From Pseudomonadota bacterium (GTDB lineage Bacteria > Pseudomonadota > Alphaproteobacteria > Micavibrionales > Micavibrionaceae): a stretch of DNA of 23,584 bases. A program made the translations under genes and the position numbers. The notes beneath the pieces are model-generated. The model worked only from the letters and a program-made list of their open reading frames with translations, was not told where the DNA came from and did not search any database. The stretch spans positions 1-23,584 of the forward strand of contig JACQIJ010000096.1 in NCBI GenBank assembly GCA_016198545.1, in the 5' to 3' direction. Shown here one piece after another: positions 15,486 through 23,511 of this stretch. The stretch's first letter is position 1; each line of letters begins with the position of its first letter.

Positions 15486-15866
15486 ATGAAAGCAAACAAG
15501 AAGCAATTTGAGAAACTTTATGTCCTGCGTCAGCGGGCCGATTTTTTGCGCGTACAGAAAACGGGGCGCAAATGGGTTGCCCGGGGGCTCATTTTGCAGG
15601 CCGCCGGCAATGATGTCCTTGCGCCCGGCACGATGCGGCTGGGCCTGACTGTCAGCAAGAAAACCAGTTCTTCCGCCGTCAAACGCAACCGCATCCGCCG
15701 CCGTCTGCGCGCGGCGGCGCGGGATGTCCTGCCGGAAGCGGCCCGCAGCAGGTTTGATTATGTCCTTATTGGCCGTGCGGAGACGGCCTGCCTGCCCTAT
15801 GATGATTTAAAAAACGATATTTTGTGGTGCCTGAAAAAGATGAACCTGCTAAAGGAAGGCGTATGA
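15486..15866 (+). CDS. rnpA: Ribonuclease P protein component
   Basis: A 126-residue basic protein subunit of RNase P, which helps the catalytic RNA mature tRNA 5' ends. The signature region SSAVKRNRIRRRLRAAAR (about residues 57-76), containing the RNR motif, is intact, as is the N-terminal LRQRADFLRVQ. AAAGG lies five bases before ATG 15486. The stop overlaps the yidD start in ATGA at 15863-15866. The RNA partner rnpB is not in the window. Confidence 0.97.
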   Translation: MKANKKQFEKLYVLRQRADFLRVQKTGRKWVARGLILQAAGNDVLAPGTMRLGLTVSKKTSSSAVKRNRIRRRLRAAARDVLPEAARSRFDYVLIGRAETACLPYDDLKNDILWCLKKMNLLKEGV

Positions 15867-16123
15867 AAAAAATTGCCGCATTTCCCATCCGCCTGTACAG
15901 AATCCTGATTTCACCTCTGTTGCCGCCATCGTGTCGGTTTCATCCAACCTGTTCGGCATATGCGCTGCAGGCGCTGGAGCGGCATGGGGTCTTCCGGGGG
16001 ACTCTTCTGGCGGCGGGCCGTCTTTTGCGTTGCCATCCCTGGCGGGGATGCGGCGGGCGGGATCCCGTGCCGCCGCGGTTTACATGGCGCGTTCTTGCCC
16101 GTATAAACGCGGGTGACGAATAA
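15863..16123 (+). CDS. yidD: Membrane protein insertion efficiency factor YidD
   Basis: An 86-residue small basic membrane-associated protein. Family core SCRFHPTCSAYALQALERHG and later GRLLRCHPWRGCGGRDPVP are complete, including the conserved cysteines. It assists YidC/Sec membrane insertion. The start is ATG 15863, overlapping the rnpA stop and preceded by AAGGA; the open frame begins earlier at 15824 but those codons lie within rnpA. Position between rnpA and yidC is canonical. Confidence 0.96.
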   Translation: MKKIAAFPIRLYRILISPLLPPSCRFHPTCSAYALQALERHGVFRGTLLAAGRLLRCHPWRGCGGRDPVPPRFTWRVLARINAGDE

Positions 16124-16142
16124 TAAGGGGATTGCCGCAGCC

Positions 16143-18068
16143 ATGCTGTTCAATGACGAAAAACAGAAAATGCATCCGGAAGACAAGCGCAATTTTGTAA
16201 TATTCATTGTGCTGTCGTTGATTATATGGGTTTCTTTCGATCATTTCATCCTGAAACCGAAATACGAGAGGCTGCAGGCCGTGCGCGAGGCGGAAATGGC
16301 GCAGGCGGCGCAGGAAGAAAGCCCCGATCTGGGTTCTTCCGTGCCGGAGGACGATGGAAAAAAATATCCGCGCGAGGAAGCGCTGGCATGGTCGCCGCGC
16401 ATCGATATCCGCAACGCTGCCGTATCCGGATCAATGGCTCTGCGCGGCGGGCGCATAGATGATCTGATCCTGCTGCGCTATAACCGGACGCTGAACAGCG
16501 CCGGGAAATTCCCGCTGCTTTCCCCGGCCCGTTCGGAATATCCGAAATACGTCGAGTTCGGATGGGTGGCCTCCGAAACATCCATGAAGCTGCCGGACAA
16601 AAATTCCCTGTGGCGCGCCGCCGCCGGCAATGCGCTGACCCCGGATACGCCCGTGACGCTCCATTGGGATAACGGGCAGGGCCTGCGGTTCGAACGAAAA
16701 ATAGAAATCGATGACGGCTACATGATGACGGTGACCCAGCGCGCGATAAACGACGGCAACGCGCGCGTCGTCTTGTTCCCTTACGCGCTTGTCGCCCAAC
16801 AGGATATGCCGGAGGATTTCAGCCCCGCCATGATCGTTCAGCAAGGGCCGATGGGATATATCGGCGGCGAACTGCACGAACATCCGTATGTGAAGATGGC
16901 GAAAAAACCGTTGCAGGAATTAAAGGCGTCGACCGGCTGGACGGGCATATCGGAGAAATACTGGTTTACGGGGTTGATCCCGGAACAGCAGGACGCGAAG
17001 ACGTTCCGGTTCATCTATACGCCGCCGGAAGGAAAGGACGGGCGGCACAAATACCAGGCCGACTATGTCGGGTCGGCAAAGTCCGTTGCGCCCGGCGAAA
17101 GCGTCGAGACGGTGACGCGGGTTTTCGCCGGCGCGAAGGAAACCAATCTTTTGGCCGCCTACGAAAAATCCCTGTCCATCCATCACTTCGATCTGGTCGT
17201 CGATTTTGGGCTTTATTATTTCCTGACCAAGCCGTTCTATTACGCTCTTGAATTTATGGGCCGCATGACCGGCAGTTTCGGCATGGCCATCATTTTATTG
17301 ACGGTCATTGTCAGGCTGGCTGTGTTTCCGCTGGCCAATACGTCGTATAAATCGTTTGCGCGCCTGAAACAGATTGCGCCGCATATGAAGGATTTGCGCG
17401 ACAAGTTCGGCGACGACAAGGAAAAGCTTCAGGCCGAGCTTGTGAAGCTTTACGAGCGCGAAAAAGTGAACCCGATGGCGGGGTGTTTTCCGATCCTGAT
17501 ACAGATCCCGATATTCTTTGCCCTGTACAAGGTTCTTTCGCTGGCCATAGAGATGCGCCACGCGCCGTTTTTCGGATGGGTGCATGACCTGTCGGCTCGC
17601 GATCCGACCAGCGTTTTCAACCTGTTCGGCCTTCTGGCATGGCAGCCGCCGGGTTCCCTGATGATCGGCGGATGGTCGTGCATCATGCTGGTTGCGATGT
17701 TGGTTCAGAAGCGCATGAACCCTCCGCCTCAGGATCCGACGCAGGCGATGATGATAAACTTTATGCCGTATTTTATCACATATATCCTGTCGAGCTTTGC
17801 GGCAGGTCTCGTGATTTACTGGACGCTCAGCAACATCCTGTCTGTGGGGCAGCAGTACATCATCATGCGCCGGATGGGCGTTGAGGTGCATTTGTTCAAA
17901 CGCGCCCGCGCGGACAAGGAGATGGACCAGATCGTCGCCGAGGGACCGAAAATTCATCCCGAGCTTGAGGCCGCGGAAGAGCAGGTCGAGGACGCGCTGT
18001 TCGGCGATGAAGGCGCGCAGGCGGCCGTATCCCCGCCCAAACGCAAGCGCGGCGGCAAAAAGAAATAA
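16143..18068 (+). CDS. yidC: Membrane protein insertase YidC
   Basis: An inner-membrane insertase of about 641 residues, of the long proteobacterial type. It has an N-terminal membrane anchor just after DKRNF, a large periplasmic domain (about 330 residues), and the C-terminal five-helix core with conserved segments such as TVIVRLAVFPLANTSYKS, VNPMAGCFPILIQIPIFFAL and a Lys-rich tail (KRKRGGKKK). It inserts Sec-dependent and Sec-independent membrane proteins. Start: ATG 16143 has AAGGGG 12 bases upstream; GTG 16113 (overlapping yidD by 11 bases) and ATG 16170, closest to the usual family N-terminus, are alternatives. The stop overlaps the engB start by one base. Confidence 0.96.
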   Translation: MLFNDEKQKMHPEDKRNFVIFIVLSLIIWVSFDHFILKPKYERLQAVREAEMAQAAQEESPDLGSSVPEDDGKKYPREEALAWSPRIDIRNAAVSGSMALRGGRIDDLILLRYNRTLNSAGKFPLLSPARSEYPKYVEFGWVASETSMKLPDKNSLWRAAAGNALTPDTPVTLHWDNGQGLRFERKIEIDDGYMMTVTQRAINDGNARVVLFPYALVAQQDMPEDFSPAMIVQQGPMGYIGGELHEHPYVKMAKKPLQELKASTGWTGISEKYWFTGLIPEQQDAKTFRFIYTPPEGKDGRHKYQADYVGSAKSVAPGESVETVTRVFAGAKETNLLAAYEKSLSIHHFDLVVDFGLYYFLTKPFYYALEFMGRMTGSFGMAIILLTVIVRLAVFPLANTSYKSFARLKQIAPHMKDLRDKFGDDKEKLQAELVKLYEREKVNPMAGCFPILIQIPIFFALYKVLSLAIEMRHAPFFGWVHDLSARDPTSVFNLFGLLAWQPPGSLMIGGWSCIMLVAMLVQKRMNPPPQDPTQAMMINFMPYFITYILSSFAAGLVIYWTLSNILSVGQQYIIMRRMGVEVHLFKRARADKEMDQIVAEGPKIHPELEAAEEQVEDALFGDEGAQAAVSPPKRKRGGKKK

Positions 18069-18670
18069 TGTCCGGCATTTTTTCAGGACCGTGCGAATTC
18101 ACAGCCGGAGCGGCGCATGCGGGGCAGATGCCTGAAGCGTACCTGCCGGAGATTGCCTTCGCCGGGCGTTCCAATGTCGGGAAGTCATCCCTTATAAACG
18201 CGCTGACCGGGCGCAAAACGCTTGCGCGCGTGTCGCATACGCCGGGCCGTACGCAGCAGATAAATTTTTTCCGGCTGGGCGGCGCGCTGGGTCTCGTCGA
18301 TATGCCGGGCTACGGATACGCAAAAGTATCGAAGGCGCAGAGAGCGGCATGGGAAGAGCTTATCCGCGCCTATCTGCGCGGGAGACCGACGCTGCGCTGC
18401 GTTTTTCTTCTCATCGACGGCCGCCACGGACTGAAAAGCGGGGATGAAGATATCATGGACATGCTGGATGAGTGCGCCGTGCCGTACAGGATTTTGCTGA
18501 CCAAGGCCGATAAGTCCGCAAAAGACGACAGAGCGGCGATTGCCGCGGATATCGAGGCCGTTCTGAAAAAACATACTGCCGCATTTCCGCATCCGCAGTA
18601 CGTCAGTGCGCATGAAAAAGAGGGGATTGAGGAATTGCGCGCCCTTGTCGCCGGCATTGCCGGATCCTGA
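18068..18670 (+). CDS. engB: Ribosome biogenesis GTPase EngB/YsxC/YihA
   Basis: A 200-residue TrmE-Era-EngA-EngB-class GTPase required for late large-subunit assembly. All G motifs are present: G1 GRSNVGKS (33-40), G2 within PGRTQQINFF, G3 DMPG (78-81) followed by YGYAKV, G4 TKAD (145-148), and G5-like SAHEKEG near the C-terminus. Length fits the family. ATG shares its A with the yidC stop TAA, so the two are coupled. It closes the rpmH-to-engB run; the convergent gene begins directly at its stop. Confidence 0.97.
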   Translation: MSGIFSGPCEFTAGAAHAGQMPEAYLPEIAFAGRSNVGKSSLINALTGRKTLARVSHTPGRTQQINFFRLGGALGLVDMPGYGYAKVSKAQRAAWEELIRAYLRGRPTLRCVFLLIDGRHGLKSGDEDIMDMLDECAVPYRILLTKADKSAKDDRAAIAADIEAVLKKHTAAFPHPQYVSAHEKEGIEELRALVAGIAGS

Positions 18671-19366
18671 TTACTGCGGACCGATGACGTTGTAATAGGT
18701 CCATATAGTTCCGTCGGCGTTGACGACGCACAGCGACAGATGTCCGTCGCAGCCGGCAGGGCATTGAGCCGTATCAAGGGCCACGTTCGCGCCGCCGGAA
18801 TGCCGGGCCGTGTCGATAAGCGCCATTTTGTTGTCGACGGTCAATGGCGGTATGGTCGCGTCATTGACAAGGAGTTCGTTTATTTTTGCGCAGACATCCT
18901 GCCGTATCTGGTGCGCGACGAAGAGGATGTCATTGGCCCCGGTTTGCGTCCATGCCACATTGTTGAACCGGCCCATGTACCATCCCGGCGCGGGGTCGCT
19001 GTCGACGGCGTTGATGGCCTCGGGCGGGATTTTCGGCATGATCATGCCGCCGCCGTCGGGCTGAAATGCGCGGTTTTGCGCCGATGATGCGCAGATTTCA
19101 CCCGGCAGGCAGAAATCGAGGGCATTGAGCGTCGATCCCGACCATACCATCTGGTCGATGCCCTGTTTCATCTGGTTTGAAACCTGGATAATCTGGCTGG
19201 CGTAGACGTTCACCTTTTCACGGTCGAGCACGGAGGCTTCCGATGTATCGCCGCCGCGGGAGACGACGAATGCCAGCGCCGCGAACAGCGCGATGACGAC
19301 AAGCACGTAAATCATGGCGTTGCCGCGGCAGTCATTGATGGAAAAAGTGCTGTATGAACGGCTCAT
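18671..19366 (-). CDS. Unrecognised pilin-like protein with an N-terminal membrane anchor
   Basis: A 231-residue protein. After a short polar leader (about 1-14) ending in CRG comes a single hydrophobic helix (about 18-36, MIYVLVVIALFAALAFVVSRG), then about 190 residues outside the cytoplasm. The layout RGNAMIYVLVV resembles type IV pilin/pseudopilin N-termini, but the Glu normally found five residues after the cleavage Gly is missing, so processing by prepilin peptidase is doubtful. Six cysteines in the exported part, and a C-terminus with GCDGHLSLC and GTIWTYYNVIGPQ, suggest a disulfide-stabilised globular domain. I do not recognise the family. It is divergent from rmuC with a 47-base gap. 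Confidence 0.78.
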   Translation of the reverse strand: MSRSYSTFSINDCRGNAMIYVLVVIALFAALAFVVSRGGDTSEASVLDREKVNVYASQIIQVSNQMKQGIDQMVWSGSTLNALDFCLPGEICASSAQNRAFQPDGGGMIMPKIPPEAINAVDSDPAPGWYMGRFNNVAWTQTGANDILFVAHQIRQDVCAKINELLVNDATIPPLTVDNKMALIDTARHSGGANVALDTAQCPAGCDGHLSLCVVNADGTIWTYYNVIGPQ

Positions 19367-19413
19367 AACAATGCTATTCTGGCATTACGTAGACAATATT
19401 CATAGGCATAAAA

Positions 19414-20649
19414 ATGACGCTGGAACCGATATCGATATTGCTGGGCGGCGCGGCCGGATTCGCCGCCGCCTTTCTTTTCATGAGCGCAAGGACGGCTGCG
19501 CTGAAAGAACGCCTGCGTCATGCGGAGGAGGCGCAAGCGAGAATGGGCGATGCCTTCAGCCTTGCGGCGCAGGAAGCGTTGCGTAAAAGCAGCGAGGATT
19601 TTCTAAGGCTTGCCCAGGAAAAGCTGAAACAGGCGCAATCGGACGGCGCGCACGATCTGGAGAAGCGGCAGAAGGCGATAGCGGATCTCGTCGATCCCAT
19701 TGGAAAGACGCTGAAGGAAATGGGGCAGAAAGTCGAACATCTCGGCCGCGCCGGGGCGGGATTGGAAAGCCAACTCAAGACCTTTTCGGAAATTCAGAGC
19801 CGTCTGCGCGACGAAACGGCGAACCTGACCCGCGCCCTGCGCAGTCCGGGGCAGGGCGGGCGCTGGGGCGAAATGCATCTGCAGCGCACGCTTGAATCGA
19901 TGGGCATGGTGGAAGGCACGCATTTCCGCCGCCAGGTGCAGACGACAATCGATGGCGCGCGCCAGCAACCCGACTACGTTCTGAGCATGCCAAGCGGCCT
20001 GCATATCGTGATAGACGTGAAGACGCCGATGGATCCGTTCCTTGAAATCGCCAACCCTGATATTGGCGAGGACCAGCGCGCGGCCACGATGCATAAATTC
20101 AGCAAGGCCCTGCGTTCCCATCTGGAGGAATTGTCGCGCAAGGAGTACTGGCGGCGCTTCGATTCGCCGGATTTCGTCGTCATGTATCTGCCGAGCGAAG
20201 GGCTGTTCAGCATGGCGGTTAGCGCCAACCCGCAGCTTCTGGAAGACGCGGCGGCGAAGAAAATCATTCTTGCGTCGCCGACGACGATGATGGGATTGCT
20301 GCGCGTCGCCTATTACGGCTGGCAGCAGCAAAGCATCGCGGATGAAGCCCGGCGCATCGCCGAACTGGGCGCGGATTTGTATCACCGCGTCGCCATTTTC
20401 GGGGAACATATGCAAAAACTGGGCGGGAATCTAAATACGGCCATGAACACGTATAACCGCGCCGTCGGTTCGTTGGAATCGAAAGTCCTGCCGGGCGTGA
20501 AGAAGTTCAAGGAACTGCATATACAAACCGGCGCGAAGGAAATCCCCGATCTGCCGCCGCTGGAGGAGACGCCGCGCAGCCTGTCTTCTCCGGAATTGCT
20601 GGATGACGGCGCGGGAGAAGAAGACGAACAGTCAAAAAAACGCGCCTGA
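19414..20649 (+). CDS. rmuC: RmuC family DNA recombination protein
   Basis: A 411-residue RmuC homologue, a family linked in E. coli to limiting inversions at inverted repeats and thought to be a nuclease. It has an N-terminal hydrophobic anchor (residues 4-26), a coiled-coil region rich in Glu/Lys/Gln (about 28-125), then the conserved core: GGRWGEMHLQRTLESMGM, PDYVLSMPSG and IDVKTP (D201, K203) consistent with a PD-(D/E)xK-like nuclease site. The polar C-terminal tail ends in EDEQSKKRA. Length is in the usual range for alphaproteobacterial members. Confidence 0.95.
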   Translation: MTLEPISILLGGAAGFAAAFLFMSARTAALKERLRHAEEAQARMGDAFSLAAQEALRKSSEDFLRLAQEKLKQAQSDGAHDLEKRQKAIADLVDPIGKTLKEMGQKVEHLGRAGAGLESQLKTFSEIQSRLRDETANLTRALRSPGQGGRWGEMHLQRTLESMGMVEGTHFRRQVQTTIDGARQQPDYVLSMPSGLHIVIDVKTPMDPFLEIANPDIGEDQRAATMHKFSKALRSHLEELSRKEYWRRFDSPDFVVMYLPSEGLFSMAVSANPQLLEDAAAKKIILASPTTMMGLLRVAYYGWQQQSIADEARRIAELGADLYHRVAIFGEHMQKLGGNLNTAMNTYNRAVGSLESKVLPGVKKFKELHIQTGAKEIPDLPPLEETPRSLSSPELLDDGAGEEDEQSKKRA

Positions 20650-20667
20650 ACGGGCTTGTTTCCCGTT
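20649..20667 (+). terminator. Weak hairpin after rmuC
   Basis: AACGGG (20649-20654) pairs with CCCGTT (20662-20667) around a seven-base loop, followed by AATCCTTTATT. The stem is short and the T-rich tail broken, so this is at best a weak terminator. Confidence 0.3.
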
Positions 20668-20740
20668 AATCCTTTATTATGATTGTGTTGGCACAGTGGT
20701 GCATGGGCCATATTTCAGTTTTTTCAAAGGGATAAATGTC

Positions 20741-22306
20741 ATGAAGCAGGCAACACCGAAAAAGCAGAGCGGCGCGCCGCCGGAATCCTACGACAACCTC
20801 AAGCATTTTTATGCGCACGCGCAAAGCCTGTTCCATATAAAAAGCATCATGGGCATGGACATGATGACCGTCATGCCGCCGCGCGCCGCCGCGCAGCGCA
20901 TTCACGATATCGCGGGCCTGACCAAGCGCGTCTATGCGGAAACGATCACGAAGCAGGTTCTGGCGGCGCTGGAAGATTCCGAGAACGATCTTGATGGAAA
21001 TCCCGGCAACTGGAGCGCATGGGACAGACGCAATCTCGAGGAGATGCGCTGGATATACGATAACCTCGCCGCTGTGCCGCCGGACCTGTTTCTGGCCAGC
21101 ATTCGCGTTTCAAATGAAGGCCGCCGCCGTTACAGCGAGGCATACAAGGCCAATGACTGGAACGGAATCAAGGGCTGGCTGAAGGACGTCATAGACCTCA
21201 ATCACCGCATAATAGGCTACAAACAGAAGCTATACGGCACGAAATCGCACTATGAAACGCTTCTGGCCGGATATATGCGGGATATGAAGGAAAAAGATCT
21301 GACCGCATTGCTGGACAGCCTGAATGCGCCGATCCGCGCCATCGCAGATGAAGTTCTTGAAAGACAGAAACGGCGCAAGGCGCCGCAAGGCCTGTCCTCC
21401 TCCTTCAGCAAGGCTGAACAGATGCGCCTGAATTACAAATTGCTTCAGGATATGGGTTTCGATTTCGAACGCGGGACGCTGTCGGTGACGAGTTATGAAG
21501 CGGCGACGGCGGGCGGCCATTGCAACGAGGCGCGCATTCTTATCGGCTGCCGCGACAATGGCGATATCCTGCAATCCATCGAAGATTCTCTTTATCAGGG
21601 CGCGAAGGGAATCTATATACAGGGCCTGCCCGAAGCGTGGCTTTACCAGCCTGTTGGGAATACGCCGGATACGGTCGTGATGGAAGCGCACAGTATTCTT
21701 GTAGAGACGATCATTGGCCGCATGCCGCAGTTCTTCAGCTATCTTGTGCGCACGGCGACCGACATGTTTCCGGACTGGCGAAGCGGCGCATTCGAGGCGG
21801 AAAACCTCTATCATCTTAAGAAAATCGTCAAGTTCACGGCGGCGCGCCGCGATGCGGACGAGCTGTCGCGCTTCTTCCACGGCCATATGCGCACGGGAAT
21901 CGAAAGGGATATCATCAACGGCACGCTCAAGGTGGACGATTTGCCCGGACGCTGGGCGGCGGACAGCAAGGAATTTCTCGGCGTCGAGCCGAAAACTCCG
22001 GCGCAGGGGTGCCTGCAGTGCCAGGACTGGTTTATGGGCCGGTTCGGATATTTTCCGGTTTCCATCGTTTCGCATGTCAGCGCGGCGCAGCTGGAGGACG
22101 CTCTGTTCAAGACTTTCGGCAATCTGCCGGATATGGTTGAAAAAGGAGAATTCAGCCAGATTACGGGCTGGCTGCGCGAAAACCTGCATGGCAGGGCGCG
22201 GCTTAAGAACAGCCTGGAGACAATCGCGGAAGCCTCCGGCGCGGATCTGTCGGGGGAGGCGTTATTGACGCACCTTAACCGCCGCTATCTGAAGGACAAG
22301 GAATAG
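20741..22306 (+). CDS. M32 carboxypeptidase (Taq)-fold protein lacking the HEXXH metal site, probable pseudoenzyme
   Basis: A 521-residue intact frame aligning along its length with M32 metallocarboxypeptidases: the early MPPRAAAQR, the stretch ending IYIQGL (family: xYEQGL), GIERDIINGTLKVDDLPGRW, and the C-terminal LQCQDWFMGRFGYFPV (family: LQDVHWSxGxFGYFPT). The zinc motif HEXXH is replaced by YQGAK at residues 285-289: both His ligands and the catalytic Glu are gone. The HES motif is changed too (M314-E315-A316), and the HPF and DxRxT motifs are absent. Only the third-ligand Glu (E315) and part of IRxxAD remain. Peptidase activity is therefore unlikely; a binding or regulatory role is possible. 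ATG 20741 follows AAAGG; the frame is open from 20603 but that part overlaps rmuC. Confidence 0.9.
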   Translation: MKQATPKKQSGAPPESYDNLKHFYAHAQSLFHIKSIMGMDMMTVMPPRAAAQRIHDIAGLTKRVYAETITKQVLAALEDSENDLDGNPGNWSAWDRRNLEEMRWIYDNLAAVPPDLFLASIRVSNEGRRRYSEAYKANDWNGIKGWLKDVIDLNHRIIGYKQKLYGTKSHYETLLAGYMRDMKEKDLTALLDSLNAPIRAIADEVLERQKRRKAPQGLSSSFSKAEQMRLNYKLLQDMGFDFERGTLSVTSYEAATAGGHCNEARILIGCRDNGDILQSIEDSLYQGAKGIYIQGLPEAWLYQPVGNTPDTVVMEAHSILVETIIGRMPQFFSYLVRTATDMFPDWRSGAFEAENLYHLKKIVKFTAARRDADELSRFFHGHMRTGIERDIINGTLKVDDLPGRWAADSKEFLGVEPKTPAQGCLQCQDWFMGRFGYFPVSIVSHVSAAQLEDALFKTFGNLPDMVEKGEFSQITGWLRENLHGRARLKNSLETIAEASGADLSGEALLTHLNRRYLKDKE

Positions 22307-22314
22307 GCGCCGGG

Positions 22315-22881
22315 TCAGGCCGACTTTTTGTCTTTTTTGCTTTTATCGCCCGGGTCCTGGATTTTTTTCTGGATTGCGCCGTATCGCTGCACGTAGAAGC
22401 CCTTGAAATCAACGGGGGTCAGCAGGAGCGGCATGAACCCGGCTTGTTGCGTTACATTGGCGACGATCTGCCGCACGAACGGAAATGCATATCGCGGCAT
22501 TTCGATCAGCAACATGGGACGCACCTGCTCAGGCGGGATGTCGTCGAGCGACACGGTCATGCCGAATTCAATTTCAACGATGAAGGCGATGCCTTCCTCG
22601 CGCTTTGCCGTCGCCTGCACGCCCAGAACGACTTCATAGCTGTTTTTATAGCCCTGGAAGTCGTCAATTTTTTTCGCGTCCATGTTGAAATTGACGTCCA
22701 TGACCGGCTTTTTCTTGCCGGGCCATAGCGACTGGGGCGCGTTGGGATTTTCAAAAGACAGATCCTTTATATACTGCGCATGAATCATGACCGGCACGCG
22801 ATCGACCGGTTTCGAACTATGTTGTTCCGCCGCGATGACGTCGCTTTCGCTTGCTTCTTCCTGAATGTCTTTATTGCTCAT
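22315..22881 (-). CDS. secB: Protein-export chaperone SecB
   Basis: A 188-residue cytoplasmic chaperone that keeps Sec precursors unfolded and hands them to SecA. Family segments are plain: HAQYIKDLSFENPNAP near the start, YEVVLGVQ and the C-terminal LIEMPRYAFPFVRQIVANVT. The C-terminus has a charged extension (KSKKDKKSA) beyond the usual core, and there is a polar N-terminal extension of about 27 residues. Start: ATG 22881 has AAGG about 12 bases upstream; ATG 22890, three codons earlier, is too close to that site. The neighbouring fxsA and divergent Tim44-like gene make the usual alphaproteobacterial arrangement. Confidence 0.95.
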   Translation of the reverse strand: MSNKDIQEEASESDVIAAEQHSSKPVDRVPVMIHAQYIKDLSFENPNAPQSLWPGKKKPVMDVNFNMDAKKIDDFQGYKNSYEVVLGVQATAKREEGIAFIVEIEFGMTVSLDDIPPEQVRPMLLIEMPRYAFPFVRQIVANVTQQAGFMPLLLTPVDFKGFYVQRYGAIQKKIQDPGDKSKKDKKSA

Positions 22882-22946
22882 GGGGCACATTTTCCTTGTA
22901 CGTTTATGGATAGGGCAGCGTAGAATCTTGAGGATCAAATTTCAAT

Positions 22947-23366
22947 TCAATTGTTCCTGCCGTCGTCATCCAGCCGTTCGAAATCGCCCTCCAGAATATC
23001 CGGCTCCTCCTGAACTCTCAGATCCAGCCGGCGGATAAGACAATGGCGCAGCCATGCGCGGATCGGGGGGATTACCAGCGCGAAACCCAAGGCATCGGTG
23101 AAAAAGCCGGGCGTTATCAGAAGAACGCCGGCAACGGTCAGGCACAGCCCGTCGAAAAGAGTCTGTACAGGCATTTGCCCCCGGTCAAGGGCGGTCCGGA
23201 CGTCAAAAATAGTTCTAATACCTTGATATCTCAATATAATACCGCCTGCCGCGGCGGTCATGACGCACAAGACAAGGGTATAGGCCGCGCCTATTTTCCC
23301 GCCTATTTCGGCAAACAGGGCCACCTCAATTAACGGTATGATAACGAATATGATAAAAAATGGCAT
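22947..23366 (-). CDS. fxsA: FxsA family membrane protein
   Basis: A 139-residue inner-membrane protein. The conserved FxsA pattern is clear: hydrophobic start with PLIEVALF, then IGGKIGAAYTLVLCVMTAAAGG, and LTVAGVLLITPGFFTDALGF, giving about three to four membrane segments and a polar C-terminal tail (about 112-139). E. coli FxsA is known for suppressing F-plasmid exclusion of phage T7; the general cellular role is unknown. It lies upstream of secB on the same strand, 65 bases apart. Confidence 0.95.
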   Translation of the reverse strand: MPFFIIFVIIPLIEVALFAEIGGKIGAAYTLVLCVMTAAAGGIILRYQGIRTIFDVRTALDRGQMPVQTLFDGLCLTVAGVLLITPGFFTDALGFALVIPPIRAWLRHCLIRRLDLRVQEEPDILEGDFERLDDDGRNN

Positions 23367-23423
23367 GACGAGGTTGCTTTTATGCGTTCTTTCACTAGTT
23401 TCAGGGTAATCGCTTCGTTTGTG

Positions 23424-23453
23424 CTAAAATGGTCATATAGGGATTAATGTCAA
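23424..23453 (-). promoter_or_regulatory. Possible fxsA promoter
   Basis: On the minus strand an exact TTGACA (23453-23448) is followed after 18 bases by TTTTAG (23429-23424), which matches the -10 consensus at only three positions. It lies about 58 bases ahead of ATG 23366, in the 145-base gap shared with the divergent Tim44-like gene. Confidence 0.3.
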
Positions 23454-23511
23454 TATTGGCCGCAAGTAAAGCCGGTATTTCCGCCGCAACAAACATGGGG
23501 GTTTCAGGGCC

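Noticed and set aside
20656..20680. TTGTTT ... TATTAT as a promoter for the M32-like gene
   Set aside because: The spacer is only 13 bases, too short for a sigma70-type promoter.
20603..20740. Upstream extension of the M32-like frame into the rmuC end
   Set aside because: The extra 46 residues overlap rmuC and have no family counterpart; ATG 20741 has a ribosome-binding site.
21230..22189. Minus-strand open frame of 319 codons opposite the M32-like gene
   Set aside because: No motifs; the + frame aligns with M32 peptidases over its whole length.
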